NCBI GenBank assembly: GCA_026545765.1
Contig: CM048844.1
Location: forward strand, 61,180,545 to 61,244,544
DNA from: Plantago major
Lineage: Eukaryota; Streptophyta; Magnoliopsida; Lamiales; Plantaginaceae
Length of the DNA stretch: 64,000 nucleotides
Direction of reading: 5' to 3'
Shown here one piece after another: positions 12,201-21,900 of this stretch. Positions within the stretch are counted from its first letter, which is position 1. Every line of letters starts with the position of its first letter. The notes beneath the pieces were generated by a model. That model worked only from the letters and a program-made list of their open reading frames with translations. It was not told the DNA's origin and searched no databases. The position numbers and the translations under genes were made by a program.

Positions 12201-12497
12201 TATAAGTTTGCAATACTTTCCTTTGAATTTCACAGTAAATCACTTGTCTGCAAACTGGCTCATGCTAAATAGATTATATTTCAATCCCTTAACATGTAAT
12301 ACGTCAGTGATTGTTAATGATCCTAATTTGACGTTGCCAAATCCCAAAGAGGGATTTAATTCTCCTCCAGCAAATCTGATGTCTGGTCCATTGTTGCAAG
12401 CTTTGTAGTTGACCAGATTTGCTTTGTCTCCTGTCATGTGCTTTCCGCATCCACTATCAAATAGCCATTGAGCCTTAGTCCAAGAGGCGTTCTGCAC
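9233..12497 (-). pseudogene. Copia pol of element F
   Basis: Nearly complete pol, read from 12497 downward. Protease: FDSGCGKHMTG. GAG-pre-integrase: HLNFKTLNK and CSACQMGK. Integrase catalytic triad: LLHMDLFE, IRTDHGTEFVN and [26 protein letters not shown] and YVDDIIFGS. RNase H: GYSDADFAGS and STTEAEYIAA. Defects: a deletion of about 16 nt near 10028 shifts frame between YVDD and the RNase H connection, a 12-nt in-frame deletion in YSVGFQTN, a stop in place of Gln after SAIAIT (9370-9372), and CG-type frameshifts near 10920-10965 and 11310. The pol frame has no ATG near its start; see the splice-site entry at 12492. Confidence 0.9.
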
Positions 12498-12517
12498 AAA
12501 ACAGGAAACAGGAGTTA
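12492..12517 (-). promoter_or_regulatory. Gag stop followed by a possible 3' splice site
   Basis: On the minus strand the gag stop TAA is followed at once by a pyrimidine-rich stretch ending TTTTGTGCAG, then the pol frame opens with AAC GCC TCT TGG. G keeps TAA, a pyrimidine tract and TTGTGCAG at the same place (18403-18440); C has a weaker version ending GTGTGAG (43280-43312). Gag and pol are in different frames and pol lacks an ATG. This fits pol expression by splicing, as reported for Gypsy Ogre elements. A ribosomal frameshift is the alternative. Confidence 0.4.
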
Positions 12518-15027
12518 GGTTCTTGCTTCAGAGATAGGACCATTTAGACAAAACATTCTTCCAGTAGGAATCCACATTGTAGTGAATTTCTTGGGAGTTT
12601 GTTTTTGTCTATCTTGATCAGAAGGAGATGCAATAAAATCAGTAATTTTAATCTCAATCTTCCTTCTTGGGGTGTTTCTAGGTGTTCCTTTTGGTGTTTT
12701 CTGGACCCTGGGTTTCTGGGGTTGCTTTTTAGCAAACTTAGCCTTTCTGGCCAGGTTCCTTCTAGCTCTGGCATTCAGTTTTTCAGTGGCTTGAGATTTC
12801 TTCCACTTCTGTCTATTGCTACGTGCAATATCAGCCTTGCGCCATTGTTGTTGTCCTTCCTTATATTGTTGTAGAAGAACTATTCCAATAGCACGATAGC
12901 CAATGCCATTTCGAACACCTTTGGCTTTCTGAATGCGATCTTCAGAAGCCTTACTAGTTTCTGCACCATCTTTATTTTCATAAAATGGTACAGTTGAGAA
13001 TTTGTCTATTCCAGCAATTCTTCCCTTACTAGTAATATAGCAATGTGGATGGTTGCATGTCTGAGGGTTGTGTTTCTTTTCAGAAACCTTATCCACATGT
13101 TTCTTGTGAACTTGTTGTTCTTTCAAAGGCTGAGTTGCTACTCCTTTTCCTTTGTCAACTACCCTAGCTTTCTGACCAATGCTATAGGTGGTTGAAGAAC
13201 CATTCTGTTGACTTTTTACAAAGGTCAACCTTTCATCACTCTTCTTCAGAGGAGATGAATTACTCGATTGTTCATCAAGTCCAAGTCCACCTTTCTCAGA
13301 GGGATCTCTCAGATAGGATTGAACCTCAGTGAGAGTGTCACTAGCTTTTGCATGAGATTGAAAGGATAGCTCTTTCTTTCTGAGTTCTTCATTCTCAGAA
13401 AGCAGCTTCATCGTTTTCTTATTAAGTTCATCCAAGGCTAGTTTGTGAGAATTTTCATTCTCAGATATCTGAGCTTTCAGAAAGGCTATTTCAGCATTCT
13501 TGTTCGCAGATACTTTGGTTAGCTCAGAAACCTCTTTTTCAAGAATTTCTTTGCTTTCCTCTAGAATTCTGGTTTTGGATTGTGCTTTCAAAAATTCTTT
13601 CTCATAACGATCCAATTCACTCTTGACCAACTCCAGATCCTCAATTCCATCATCACTCTCATAGTACAGAAATTATGAATTGTTAATTACCTCATCAGCC
13701 ATAAGACACATTTCAATGTTGGAGATGTCTGGACCAGCAATCTCAGCAACTCCACACATTTCATTCTTCTTAAGACCGAAGTCGATTACATCGTGGGTGA
13801 TTCCACACAATTCTGGTGATGGTAGGTTTGAGTCATCTGAATCTCCATCTTCAGATCTGTCTCAATGTCTAGAGAATCAAGTTGAATTTGAATCTTCTTC
13901 CTTTCTTCAGTCAGTAAGGCCCTTTGATTTCTTTTGAAATTTCTTCTGTCTTTCTTGTCACCTATCTTGTGCTTGTTTAAAGCAGGACAATCTCTCTTGA
14001 AGTGACCAGGCTTTTGACAATAGAAACAGATGTCATTTCCTATTTCTGCAGCTTCAGTATTAACACCTTTCTGAATGGGGGTGTTCAGAGAGTTGTTCAT
14101 TTGTATGTTCTTGTACTGATGATAGTTTGGGCCAAGATGCTTTTTCAGCTTTTATTTAGCTTTTCTTCTCTCAATCTCTTGACCCACAAATTTCTTCATG
14201 TGTCTTACTACAAGAGCATTTTCTTCATATGCATCTTTAGTATCCTTCTTTTCAGAAGAACCTTGAGAAACTAGAGCAACACTTTGCAACTTTTCAGCTG
14301 TTTGTTCTCTCTGAGTTGTCTCATAGTCTACAGTAGCAAGATGAGAAAAGAGCTCTACTGGAGTACTATTTGGCATCCCTTGATTGAAATAAAAGAACTT
14401 AGTGTGTTCCCAGTTGTGATTGAGACTTCTGACAATAGTCTTAATCTTTTCTGACTGGGAGTATCTATTGCTTTCACCAAGTGCAGCCATATCACTCATA
14501 AGAGTAGTAAATCTGAAATCAAGTTCTTCCAGAGTTTCAGTGGGACCTTGTTTGAAGTTTTGGAACTTCAATTTAAGAACTTCGAACTTGTTTTCTTTGG
14601 TTTTCTGGCCCAAAGACATTTCTTCAATCAATTGCCAGGCAACTTTTGCCATTTTAGCACCCCACAGTTTACACTGTATGTGCTCAGGTGTCGATCTGAT
14701 GATTATATTACGAGCTTGACCATCCAATCTGTGTCTCTTGGCATCTTCAGATGTCCAGAGCTCTCTTGGCTTGTCTTCATACATAATGCTTCCACGAGCA
14801 ACATGACCACTATCACTAGATGCCATATCCTCGCTTCCATCTTCCTTGTCTGAGGCTTTTCTTCCATCAGACACCTCAGTAACTTGTTTAAGTTGTCTGA
14901 TTTTGATAGGCCCTTCATTGATAACATAAATCATCTCATCACTAATGGCCTCCAGATGGAGCATCATGTTGTTCTTCCATTTCTCGTAGTTTTCTGGTTT
15001 CAGAATGGGCGCATCACTCAGAGACAT
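12515..15027 (-). pseudogene. Copia gag of element F
   Basis: Starts MSLSDAPILKPENYEKW (15027 down), with the DUF4219/UBN2-type capsid region (KLKFQNFKQGPTETLEELD), then a CCHC zinc knuckle CFYCQKPGHFKRDCP (about 14030-13985), a long coiled coil (about 13630-13350) and a basic C-terminal part with a Cys/His cluster (CNHPHCY) that could be a second metal site. Length about 835 codons, long for Copia gag. Defects: a stop at 14152-14154 where C has Glu, a frameshift near 13845 and a stop near 13675. C keeps the same layout in one frame, so this is one Gag and not several genes. Confidence 0.85.
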
Positions 15028-15130
15028 ACCTGCACACTTAACACACAAATTATATAGTCCTCAGAGAGGGACAAAGTTTCTTCACCTATCTGGGGATCTA
15101 GGTTCAGTGCAGAAGGCTTGTGAACCTCCT

Positions 15131-15142
15131 GCTCTGATACCA
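15131..15142 (-). other. Primer binding site, element F
   Basis: Minus strand TGGTATCAGAGC, complementary to the 3' end of plant initiator-Met tRNA, two bases after the LTR end CCAACA. Confidence 0.9.
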
Positions 15143-15144
15143 CT

Positions 15145-16574
15145 TGTTGGTCCAGATAACGGCAAAGTAAAAGACTATGGGGGGGGGGTGAATAGTCTTT
15201 TAAAACTTTTGTCGATAAACACAGTTTCTCAGAAATCTGGGGGTTTCTGATACTTAAATTCAGAGCGCGGAAGACTTTAAGATAGGTAAGTGCAGAAATA
15301 ACAAGTGTGTGTGTGTGTGTGTGCTTTGCTGAAATGTAAATACAGAAAGGTAAATTACACAGCAAGTATAGTGGTATCTGGAGGTGGCGTAATCCTCCAA
15401 CTAATCCATTTCGGTCTTTCTGAGACCTAGAATTCACTAGAACAGATAATTGAGTTCACCTTACAATAATCCTATTCTAAGATTCCTAAACAAATGGTTC
15501 CCAACTAAATGTTCCCCCTGAGTTATTCCCCAGCTCCTAGAGCTAAGTACTTCCTCTACTCAGATAACCTTGGAGTTGTTCCCTGATTTCCCAAATCAAG
15601 TACTTCCTCTACTCCACACCTTGATGGTGTTGGTTATAAGGTTTTGTCAGAAAGGCTTCTTGTATAACTTTTCAGTTATGTTTACAGAGAGCCAAACAGA
15701 ACGAGACTACTTAATACACTTGTTCAGTGGATGGCACCGCTTTTCTCGACCCAAGTAATTGGTGTCCGTTCTGGAGAATGAACTTCAGAAAGGGTATCTG
15801 ATAGTTCAACTCTTTCACGAATAACAATCTCTTGTTAAGGTTCAGGACAACTTAGAACTACTAGTGATTCTTCAAGCAACAGAAAGCTTTCAGAAAGGAT
15901 AGTAGAGTGCTTGAGAGAATACTTTGGTTGATGGTAAATTTGCAAGATAGAGCGTTCTAAGGTATATTCTTCAAGCATCTAAGTGTGTGATATATATAGA
16001 TAAATTTGAGAGGCGTTTGAATTGTATCCGTTGTGCTCTCTATCAAATTATATCGGTTTATATCTTGAACTATGTACTCAGAAGTCACTATCTCTTGTTT
16101 CAGAGAGGACTTGCTTTTTGCAGCATTTCTGCCGATGCATTTAATGCATAGTACTGTTCATTGTCCTTTAGTCTCAACGGATACATGAGCCTTTCTAATG
16201 GCTTGCATGCTCCATACTCATGATGTCATATGTCCGGAATCATATTTCGAAAGTAAGTTAATATACTCAATAAAGGATTAAGGACATAGTCTTTCTGAGT
16301 TAGACTAAACCTTTGTGTCTTCATAAACCTTGTGCAATCTTCAGTCTTCTAATCTTCAGAAAAGCTCCATTGCTAGGATTGATCTTCATGGTATTCTTGA
16401 AATAAAAATTACACTCAGAGACCTATAATCCTATTACAAGATTTACTAGACTAATCATACTCAGTGATTTCCTCTTTTACAATGTTCAAGTGAACCAAGA
16501 GTACTTAATCACCTTTCTGGCTAAGATAAGAACATGTGATGAGTGATTAAAATACTAACGGATATTCCTAACAC
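15145..16574 (-). repeat. 5' LTR of element F
   Basis: 1430 bp, minus strand, from TGTTAGGAATATCCG (16574) to GGACCAACA (15145). It holds a TATATATA box (about 15991-16000), two copies of the structured 42-nt unit described for C (about 15495-15620), a (GT) microsatellite (15305-15323), and a G-run hairpin (arms AAAAGACTAT and ATAGTCTTTT, about 15168-15202) near the primer site. Confidence 0.88.
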
Positions 16575-17240
16575 GATGGACACTTTTGAGGAGGTCATAA
16601 TTTTTTGGTTGGCAAGTGACCAAAATATGTACGATAGTAACATGACGATTTTTAATTGGTTGTTTGCTTTGGGTTCGTTAAAACTGAATCTAAAATTATA
16701 CCACCTATATTTCGTGGATTTTTCAACCAAACGAGTCCATAGAGGTTGTTGAGGGGTGAATCCTCAAAAGTACTAAGTTATTGGTAAGTCTTTGTCCCAA
16801 CCCTCCAATGCGTCCTAATCCGCCCGAGCTGGTCCTAAATTCTTTTAAGTTACTTCTAGTAAGGACCTGCACAAAGACTAGGGGAGGGGGTTAGAACCGT
16901 AGACCCGGTTTGCTTAATGTCAAACCGGGCAGAGACTTTGCTCGAGAGAGTTTGGAAGGTCAACTCTGTATAGTATTTTGGGTATGAATATGTGAAGATG
17001 GCTTACCTTGTTTATGGAGATATGTCCCATATTTATAGGCTTCCCATGAGAGTGGGAGAACTCAAAAGATCGTGCCAAGTGGACTTTCCAGATCATGCCA
17101 CCAATGCCTTATTAGGCCCATCACCCATTAGGTTGACTTAGCCCACGTACCCTTTTGGGCCTTTGAGGGCATTGTGGTCCTCCTTTCACCAGCCTGAATG
17201 GATTTGAGGGTTGGGATCGAAATCCATGACCTTAGGATGG

Positions 17241-17552
17241 AGAGGTTAGGACGTTCAGCTTAGGACCATAGTCCGCTCCCTTCTATGAGGTTAGGACGTC
17301 CCGCTTAGGACCGTAGTCCACTTCGTTCTAAGAGGTTAGGACGTCCCGCTTAGGACAGTAGTCCGCTCCCTTCTAAGAGGTTAGAACGTCCCGCTCAGGA
17401 CCATAGTCTGCTCCCTTCTAAGAGGTTAGGACGTCCCTTTTAGGACCGTAGTCCGCTCCCTTCTAAGAGGTTAGGACCTCCCGCTTAGGACCGTAGTCCG
17501 CATCCTTGGGGTGGAGCGGTTAGGACGTACCGCTTAGGATTGTAGTCCACGC
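17241..17552. repeat. Tandem repeat, about 45-bp unit, about 7 copies
   Basis: Unit starts GAGGTTAGGACGTCCCGCTT and continues with AGGACCGTAGTCCGCTCCCT. Copies differ by a few substitutions. Each copy contains the small dyad GGAC-CGTA-GTCC. Confidence 0.85.
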
Positions 17553-17587
17553 TTTTAGGAAGACTCGTAGTGCTTAGGACGCCTTTG

Positions 17588-17872
17588 ACGCTCTGGACAT
17601 ATTTCCTGTCAACATATGCCCCCATAGTTTCCAAGTATCTTTGTAGAAGATAGTTGAGGAACTGTAGTGTCTGGGGAGCTTAGGACGCCTTTGACGCCTT
17701 GGACATATTTCAATATCAACATATGTCCCCCTATTTCAAGTATCTTTGTAGAAAATAGTTGAGGAACTATAGTTTCTGGGGAGCTTAGGATGTCTTTGAC
17801 ATATTTACATATCAACATATGTCCCCTAGTTTCCAAGTATCTTTGTAGAAGATAATTGAGGAACTGTAGTGT
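17588..17872. repeat. Tandem repeat, about 102-106-bp unit, nearly 3 copies
   Basis: Copies start near GGACATATTTC at 17593 and 17699 and near GACATATTTA at about 17801. Each ends with GTAGAAGATAGTTGAGGAAC or a variant. The spacing shortens slightly from 106 to about 102 bp. Confidence 0.8.
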
Positions 17873-18290
17873 CCTAGTAGGGCGTGTCTTCGTGAAACTG
17901 ATCTTCCGGGCTCTGAAGAGAAACCCCCCCCCCCCCCCTTTTCTCGGACTATAAGTAAGGACTGTAAAGAAGGTATTAGCTTAGGACTTAGAAATAGGAA
18001 TAAGGTAAATTTTTTGCCGCTCGGATGTGGGGATCTGAGGTGCCATGTCCGGCTAAATTTTTTCGCTCGAATGTTGGATCCGAACTTCGAAAAAATATTT
18101 TATTTTATTTATTTATTCGAAGTAAATAGTAATAAATTATATGCCAGGCTCGGTTGGTCACTTCACCAGATGTCGTGATGCGGAGTGATGGAAGGACCTT
18201 TGTTTGAGGTTAGGACTAAAGCCCAAGTTAGTTTGGCATGTAGTGCACCCTTCCTATATATAATTGTCTTCTTCCATTTAACACACTTAA

Positions 18291-20837
18291 CACCATTTTT
18301 AGAGAGTTGCCTTTATCGCATTTTCTGTAGTTAATCAGATTTAATTTGTCTCCTGTCATGTGCTTCCCACATCCACTATCAAAATGACACTTCGGGTTCT
18401 TCCTCAGAGTGTTCTGCACAAGACAGGAAACATGGAGTTAGGCTCTCATTCCAACAATGGAACCTTCTGGACTAAAGAATCTCCCTGTAGGAATCCATTT
18501 CTGAATGAACTTCCTTGGGTACTCTTTTGTCTTGTTGGAACATAAGGAGGAATTAAATGATTAGTGTCATTATCATTTAAAGTTATTTTCCTTCTTGGTG
18601 TGTTCCTTGGTGCTCCTCGTGGTGCTTTCAGATACCTGTCAGATTGCTAAGTCTGCTTTTCAGCAAACTTAGCTTTCCTTACCAGACTTCTTCTAGCCCT
18701 GGCATTCAGAGTGGTCGCAACTTGTTCTTTCTTCCACTTCTGATGATTGCTATGCGCAATCCTGGCTTTCATCCATCATTCTTGCTCTTGTTTATACTCA
18801 CGAGTGAGTTGTTTCCCGATGGCTTTATAGCCAATGGCATTTCGAGCACCTGGTGCTGTCTGAGTTCTCTTCTCAGCAGCTTTGCTAGTCTCTGGAACGT
18901 CTTTCTTTCCAGAAAATGTGATGTTGGAAAATTTGCCTGCTCCTGCAATATTTCCTTTCTGAGAGACATAGCACTGTGGGTGATTACACTTTTCAGTGTT
19001 ATGTTTCTTTAAAGAAATATTCCCAACAGTTTTCTTTTGGACTTATTTTTCCCACAAAGGTTTGATCGTGACTGCCTTTCCTTTGTCAACAACCTTTGCT
19101 TTCTGACCAATGCTGTAGGTTATTTGAGAACCATTTTGCTGAGCACTAACAAACGTTATTCTTTTGTCACTCTTATTCAAAGTTGTAGAGCTATTTGTTT
19201 GTGTGTCCAGCCCAAGTCCTCCCTTTTCTGAAGGGTCTCTTAAATAAGGGTCTCTTTCGTCACTAGCTTTGGCATAGGATAGAAAAGATAGTTCTTTCTT
19301 CATGAGTTCCTCATTTTCAGAAAGAAGATCTTTATTTTCCTTTTAGAGTATATCCATTGCCTTTCTGTGTAACTTCTCCGTCTCAGATATCTGTGCTTTG
19401 AGAAATGCATTTTCAGCGTCCTTTTTCTCAGATATCTTGAGTAATTGTGAATTTTCACTCTCAAGAGAATTCTTTTCTTCTTCAAAAATGTCGGCTCTAG
19501 CTCGGACCATTTGAAATTCTCTTTTGTAAAGGTCAAGTTCTCTTCTGAGATATTCTAAATCTCTGATTTCTTCCTCATCACTCTCATAATTTATGAATTG
19601 AGAAATGTTGGTTACCTCGTCAGCCATTAGGCAAGGCTCAATTGTGGAGCAATCTGGATAGATCTCCTCAACAACCCCACATAATTCCCTTTTCTTTTGA
19701 CCAAAGTCAACTAATTTATGAGTGATGCCACATAATTCTGGAGAAGGTAGTTTGGAGTCATCTGAGTCTTCTTCTCAGATTCTAACTCAATATCGAGAGC
19801 ATCCATTTGGATTTGAATCTTTTTCCTTTCTTCAGTGAGCAAAGCTCTCTGACCTCTCTTGAAGTTTCTTCTATCTTTCTTGTCACCTGTCTTTAGCTTA
19901 TTGAAAACAGGGCAGTCTCTTTTAAAATGATCAGGTTTCTGACAATAGAAACAGATATCGTTTCCGATTTCTACTTCCTCAGTACTAGATGCTTGCTGAA
20001 CCGGTTTGTTCAGCGAGCTTGAAAGCTGCATATTCTTGTACTGGTGATAGTTTGAGCCTAGATGCTTTTTCAGCTTCTCTTTGGCTTTTCTTCTCTCAAT
20101 CTCCCGACTGACATATTTTCTCATTTGCTTTACAGCAAGAGCATCTTCCTCAGTCATTTCCTTGGTATCCTTCTTTTCAGAAGTACCTTGTGTTACTAAA
20201 GCAACATTGTGAATTTTCTCAGCAATTTTTTGTTCTCTCTGAGTAATCTCTCACTTTCACCAAGTGCAGCCATTTCACTCATCAGTGTTGTAAATCGTAA
20301 ATCTAGTTCTTCAAGAGTCTCTGTGGGACCTTGTTTAAAGTTTTGGAATTTAAGCTTCAAAACTTCGAACTTATTTTCCTTTGTTTTCTTAGTGCCGGCA
20401 CAGATTTCTTCAATCAGTCGCCAGGCTACTTTCGCCATTTTTACACCCCACAGTTTACACTGTATGTGCTTTGGAGTGGAACGTATGATGATATTGCGAG
20501 CCTGACCATCTAGTCGATTTTTCTTGGCATCTTCTCTTGTCCAGAGCTCTCTGGCTTTGGCTCATAAACAATTTGACCAGTAGGTCTTCCACTGGTTGAA
20601 GCACCTGTTAGTGAGGAACCACCACTTGGTTCTTCATCAGTGGGAACTCTGTCTCTACCATTAGAAACCTCCATGACCTGCTTAAGTTGTTGAATGACTA
20701 TGGGGCCATTCTTTATTACTTCGATCATTTCGCCACTGATGGCTTCTAGGTGGAGCATCATGTTGTCTTTCCATTTCTCATAATTCTCTGGCTTGAGAAT
20801 TGGAGCGCTTGAGAATTGAAGCGTCACTTAAAGACAT
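18291..20837 (-). pseudogene. Copia gag and protease start of element G
   Basis: Gag opens at MSLSDAS (20837) but a 17-bp local duplication (GAATT-GAAGCG / GAATT-GGAGCG, about 20807-20832) disrupts the first codons. Recognisable: KLKFQNFKQGPTETLEELD (about 20330), CCHC knuckle CFYCQKPDHFKRDCP (about 19965-19920), coiled coil (19627-19310), NHPQCYVS-type Cys/His cluster (about 18975) and protease FDSGCGKHMTG (about 18380-18350). A deletion near 20240 removes the stretch after SNRYSQ that F retains. Many stops and frameshifts. Sequence turns foreign after NYRKCDKG. Confidence 0.82.
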
Positions 20838-20941
20838 CCTACAGCAAACACACTAAACGGACAAATCAAGTGTAGGTGAAAAGCAGTTAGTGGGCACTTA
20901 TCTGGGATCTAGGTTCAGTGCAAAAGGCTTGGGAACCTCCT

Positions 20942-20953
20942 GCTCTGATACCA
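20942..20953 (-). other. Primer binding site, element G
   Basis: Minus strand TGGTATCAGAGC, initiator-Met tRNA type, next to the LTR end GGACCATCA (ancestral CCAACA altered). Confidence 0.85.
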
Positions 20954-20955
20954 CT

Positions 20956-21019
20956 TGATGGTCCAGATAACGGCAAAGGAAAAGACTAGAGGGGGGGGGG
21001 GTGAATAATCTTTTACAAC
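20956..21019 (-). repeat. 5' LTR of G, distal piece left of E
   Basis: Contains the LTR terminus, the AAAAGACTA stem and an 11-base G run. The last five bases, ACAAC (21015-21019), are the target site duplicated by E. Confidence 0.85.
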
Positions 21020-21845
21020 TGAAAGTGCAGTATGCACTTATATTTTGATAATCTTGTCTTTCAATAATCAGTTCCAAGTTTGTGTTTGTTGTTGTTTGTG
21101 AAGCTGCAGGATTATCAATGTTGTATAACATTATGACAGGATAGAATTTAATGTTGGCATAACATTGAAGATATAGCATCGCAGTACATCGAAGACAAAG
21201 CACATCGATGGATACTTGGACCGGAAGTATTGACAAAACGAACAAGAATTGATTTAAGGAAAAGAACGACATGGTGAAAGCAAGAAGGAATATATTTTAT
21301 GAAGAATTGAAATATGGAAATTTCCTTCTATGCGCATTTTGAAGAAAACAAGTAAAAGGAAAAATTGCCTTTGCCGAGATCCTATTGCCTTTCGACTTAG
21401 ATGGAAGAGGTCGACATCTCAAGTATATATACGCAAGGATTCAGCAAAGCAATGTTTTGAGCTTTTTGAAAAGATCAATAGAGATTTTAGGCTTCTTGTT
21501 TTCTGCTAGCTTTAGAGTTTGTCTAAGAGTATTCATTGTTGGAATAACTCTTTCAAACATCGACCTAGAATAGCTTTTACTGTTGGTTCTTCTAGGGCTA
21601 GTTTTGGTTGTTTAATCAATCGTTTGTGATTGTATTAAACCTAGTTGTTTAGATCTACTTTTCCTGTCAGTAGATATTTTGCCTAAAGGCGCTGCTAATA
21701 TATTTTTCTATATATTGGCTTGGTAATAGAAGTTTCATTATTCATCCGCTATTCTGCTTATCAGAGACATTGTTGAACAACATTGTTGGCAACATTGTCT
21801 GTTGATCTAGTTCCAAGTACCAATCCGGGATCTTAAGTTTTAACA
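21020..21845 (+). repeat. 5' LTR of element E
   Basis: Begins TGAAAGTGCAGTATGCACTT and ends AAGTTTTAACA. Includes the short dyad GTGCA-GTA-TGCAC at its start, TATATATA (21424-21431), and dyads AATGTT-GTAT-AACATT (21117-21132) and AATGTT-GGCAT-AACATT (21150-21166). Confidence 0.92.
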
Positions 21846-21847
21846 AG

Positions 21848-21859
21848 TGGCATCAGAGC
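21848..21859 (+). other. Primer binding site, element E
   Basis: TGGCATCAGAGC, initiator-Met type with one difference (TGGTATCAGAGC is usual), two bases after the LTR. Confidence 0.85.
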
Positions 21860-21900
21860 CAGCCACCTAACTACTGGTGTCTGGATTTGGTACTACTACA

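Larger units (their letters stand above)
9233..16574 (-). mobile_element. Copia LTR retrotransposon F, 5' portion, inverted
   Basis: Minus-strand element. Read from 16574 downward: 5' LTR (16574-15145), primer site (15142-15131), gag (15027-12515) and pol (12497-9233). It ends in the last codons of RNase H at AAGCCCTTA, so the accessory gene and 3' LTR are missing. Same subfamily as A. Its missing half corresponds roughly to what A retains, in opposite orientation. No target duplication can be tested. Confidence 0.88.
16575..18290. repeat. Unclassified non-coding repeat DNA between F and G
   Basis: No convincing coding sequence. It contains two tandem arrays (17241-17552 and 17588-17872), a 15-base C run (17924-17938) and AT-rich stretches. 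A TATAAATATGGG on the minus strand near 17030 suggests an LTR or leader of another element, read on the minus strand. I found neither clear LTR ends nor a primer site I could name, so the class is open. It separates F from truncated G. Confidence 0.5.

Noticed and set aside
15305-15323. GT microsatellite as a regulatory element
   Set aside because: Short and variable between LTRs (similar CA run in C); nothing beyond simple repeat can be supported.
17241-17872. CRISPR-like regular repeats
   Set aside because: Units are contiguous with no unique spacers, and the context is a plant genome.
16575-18290. Complete solo LTR
   Set aside because: No matching TG...CA ends with a target duplication could be found; both sides are other truncated elements.
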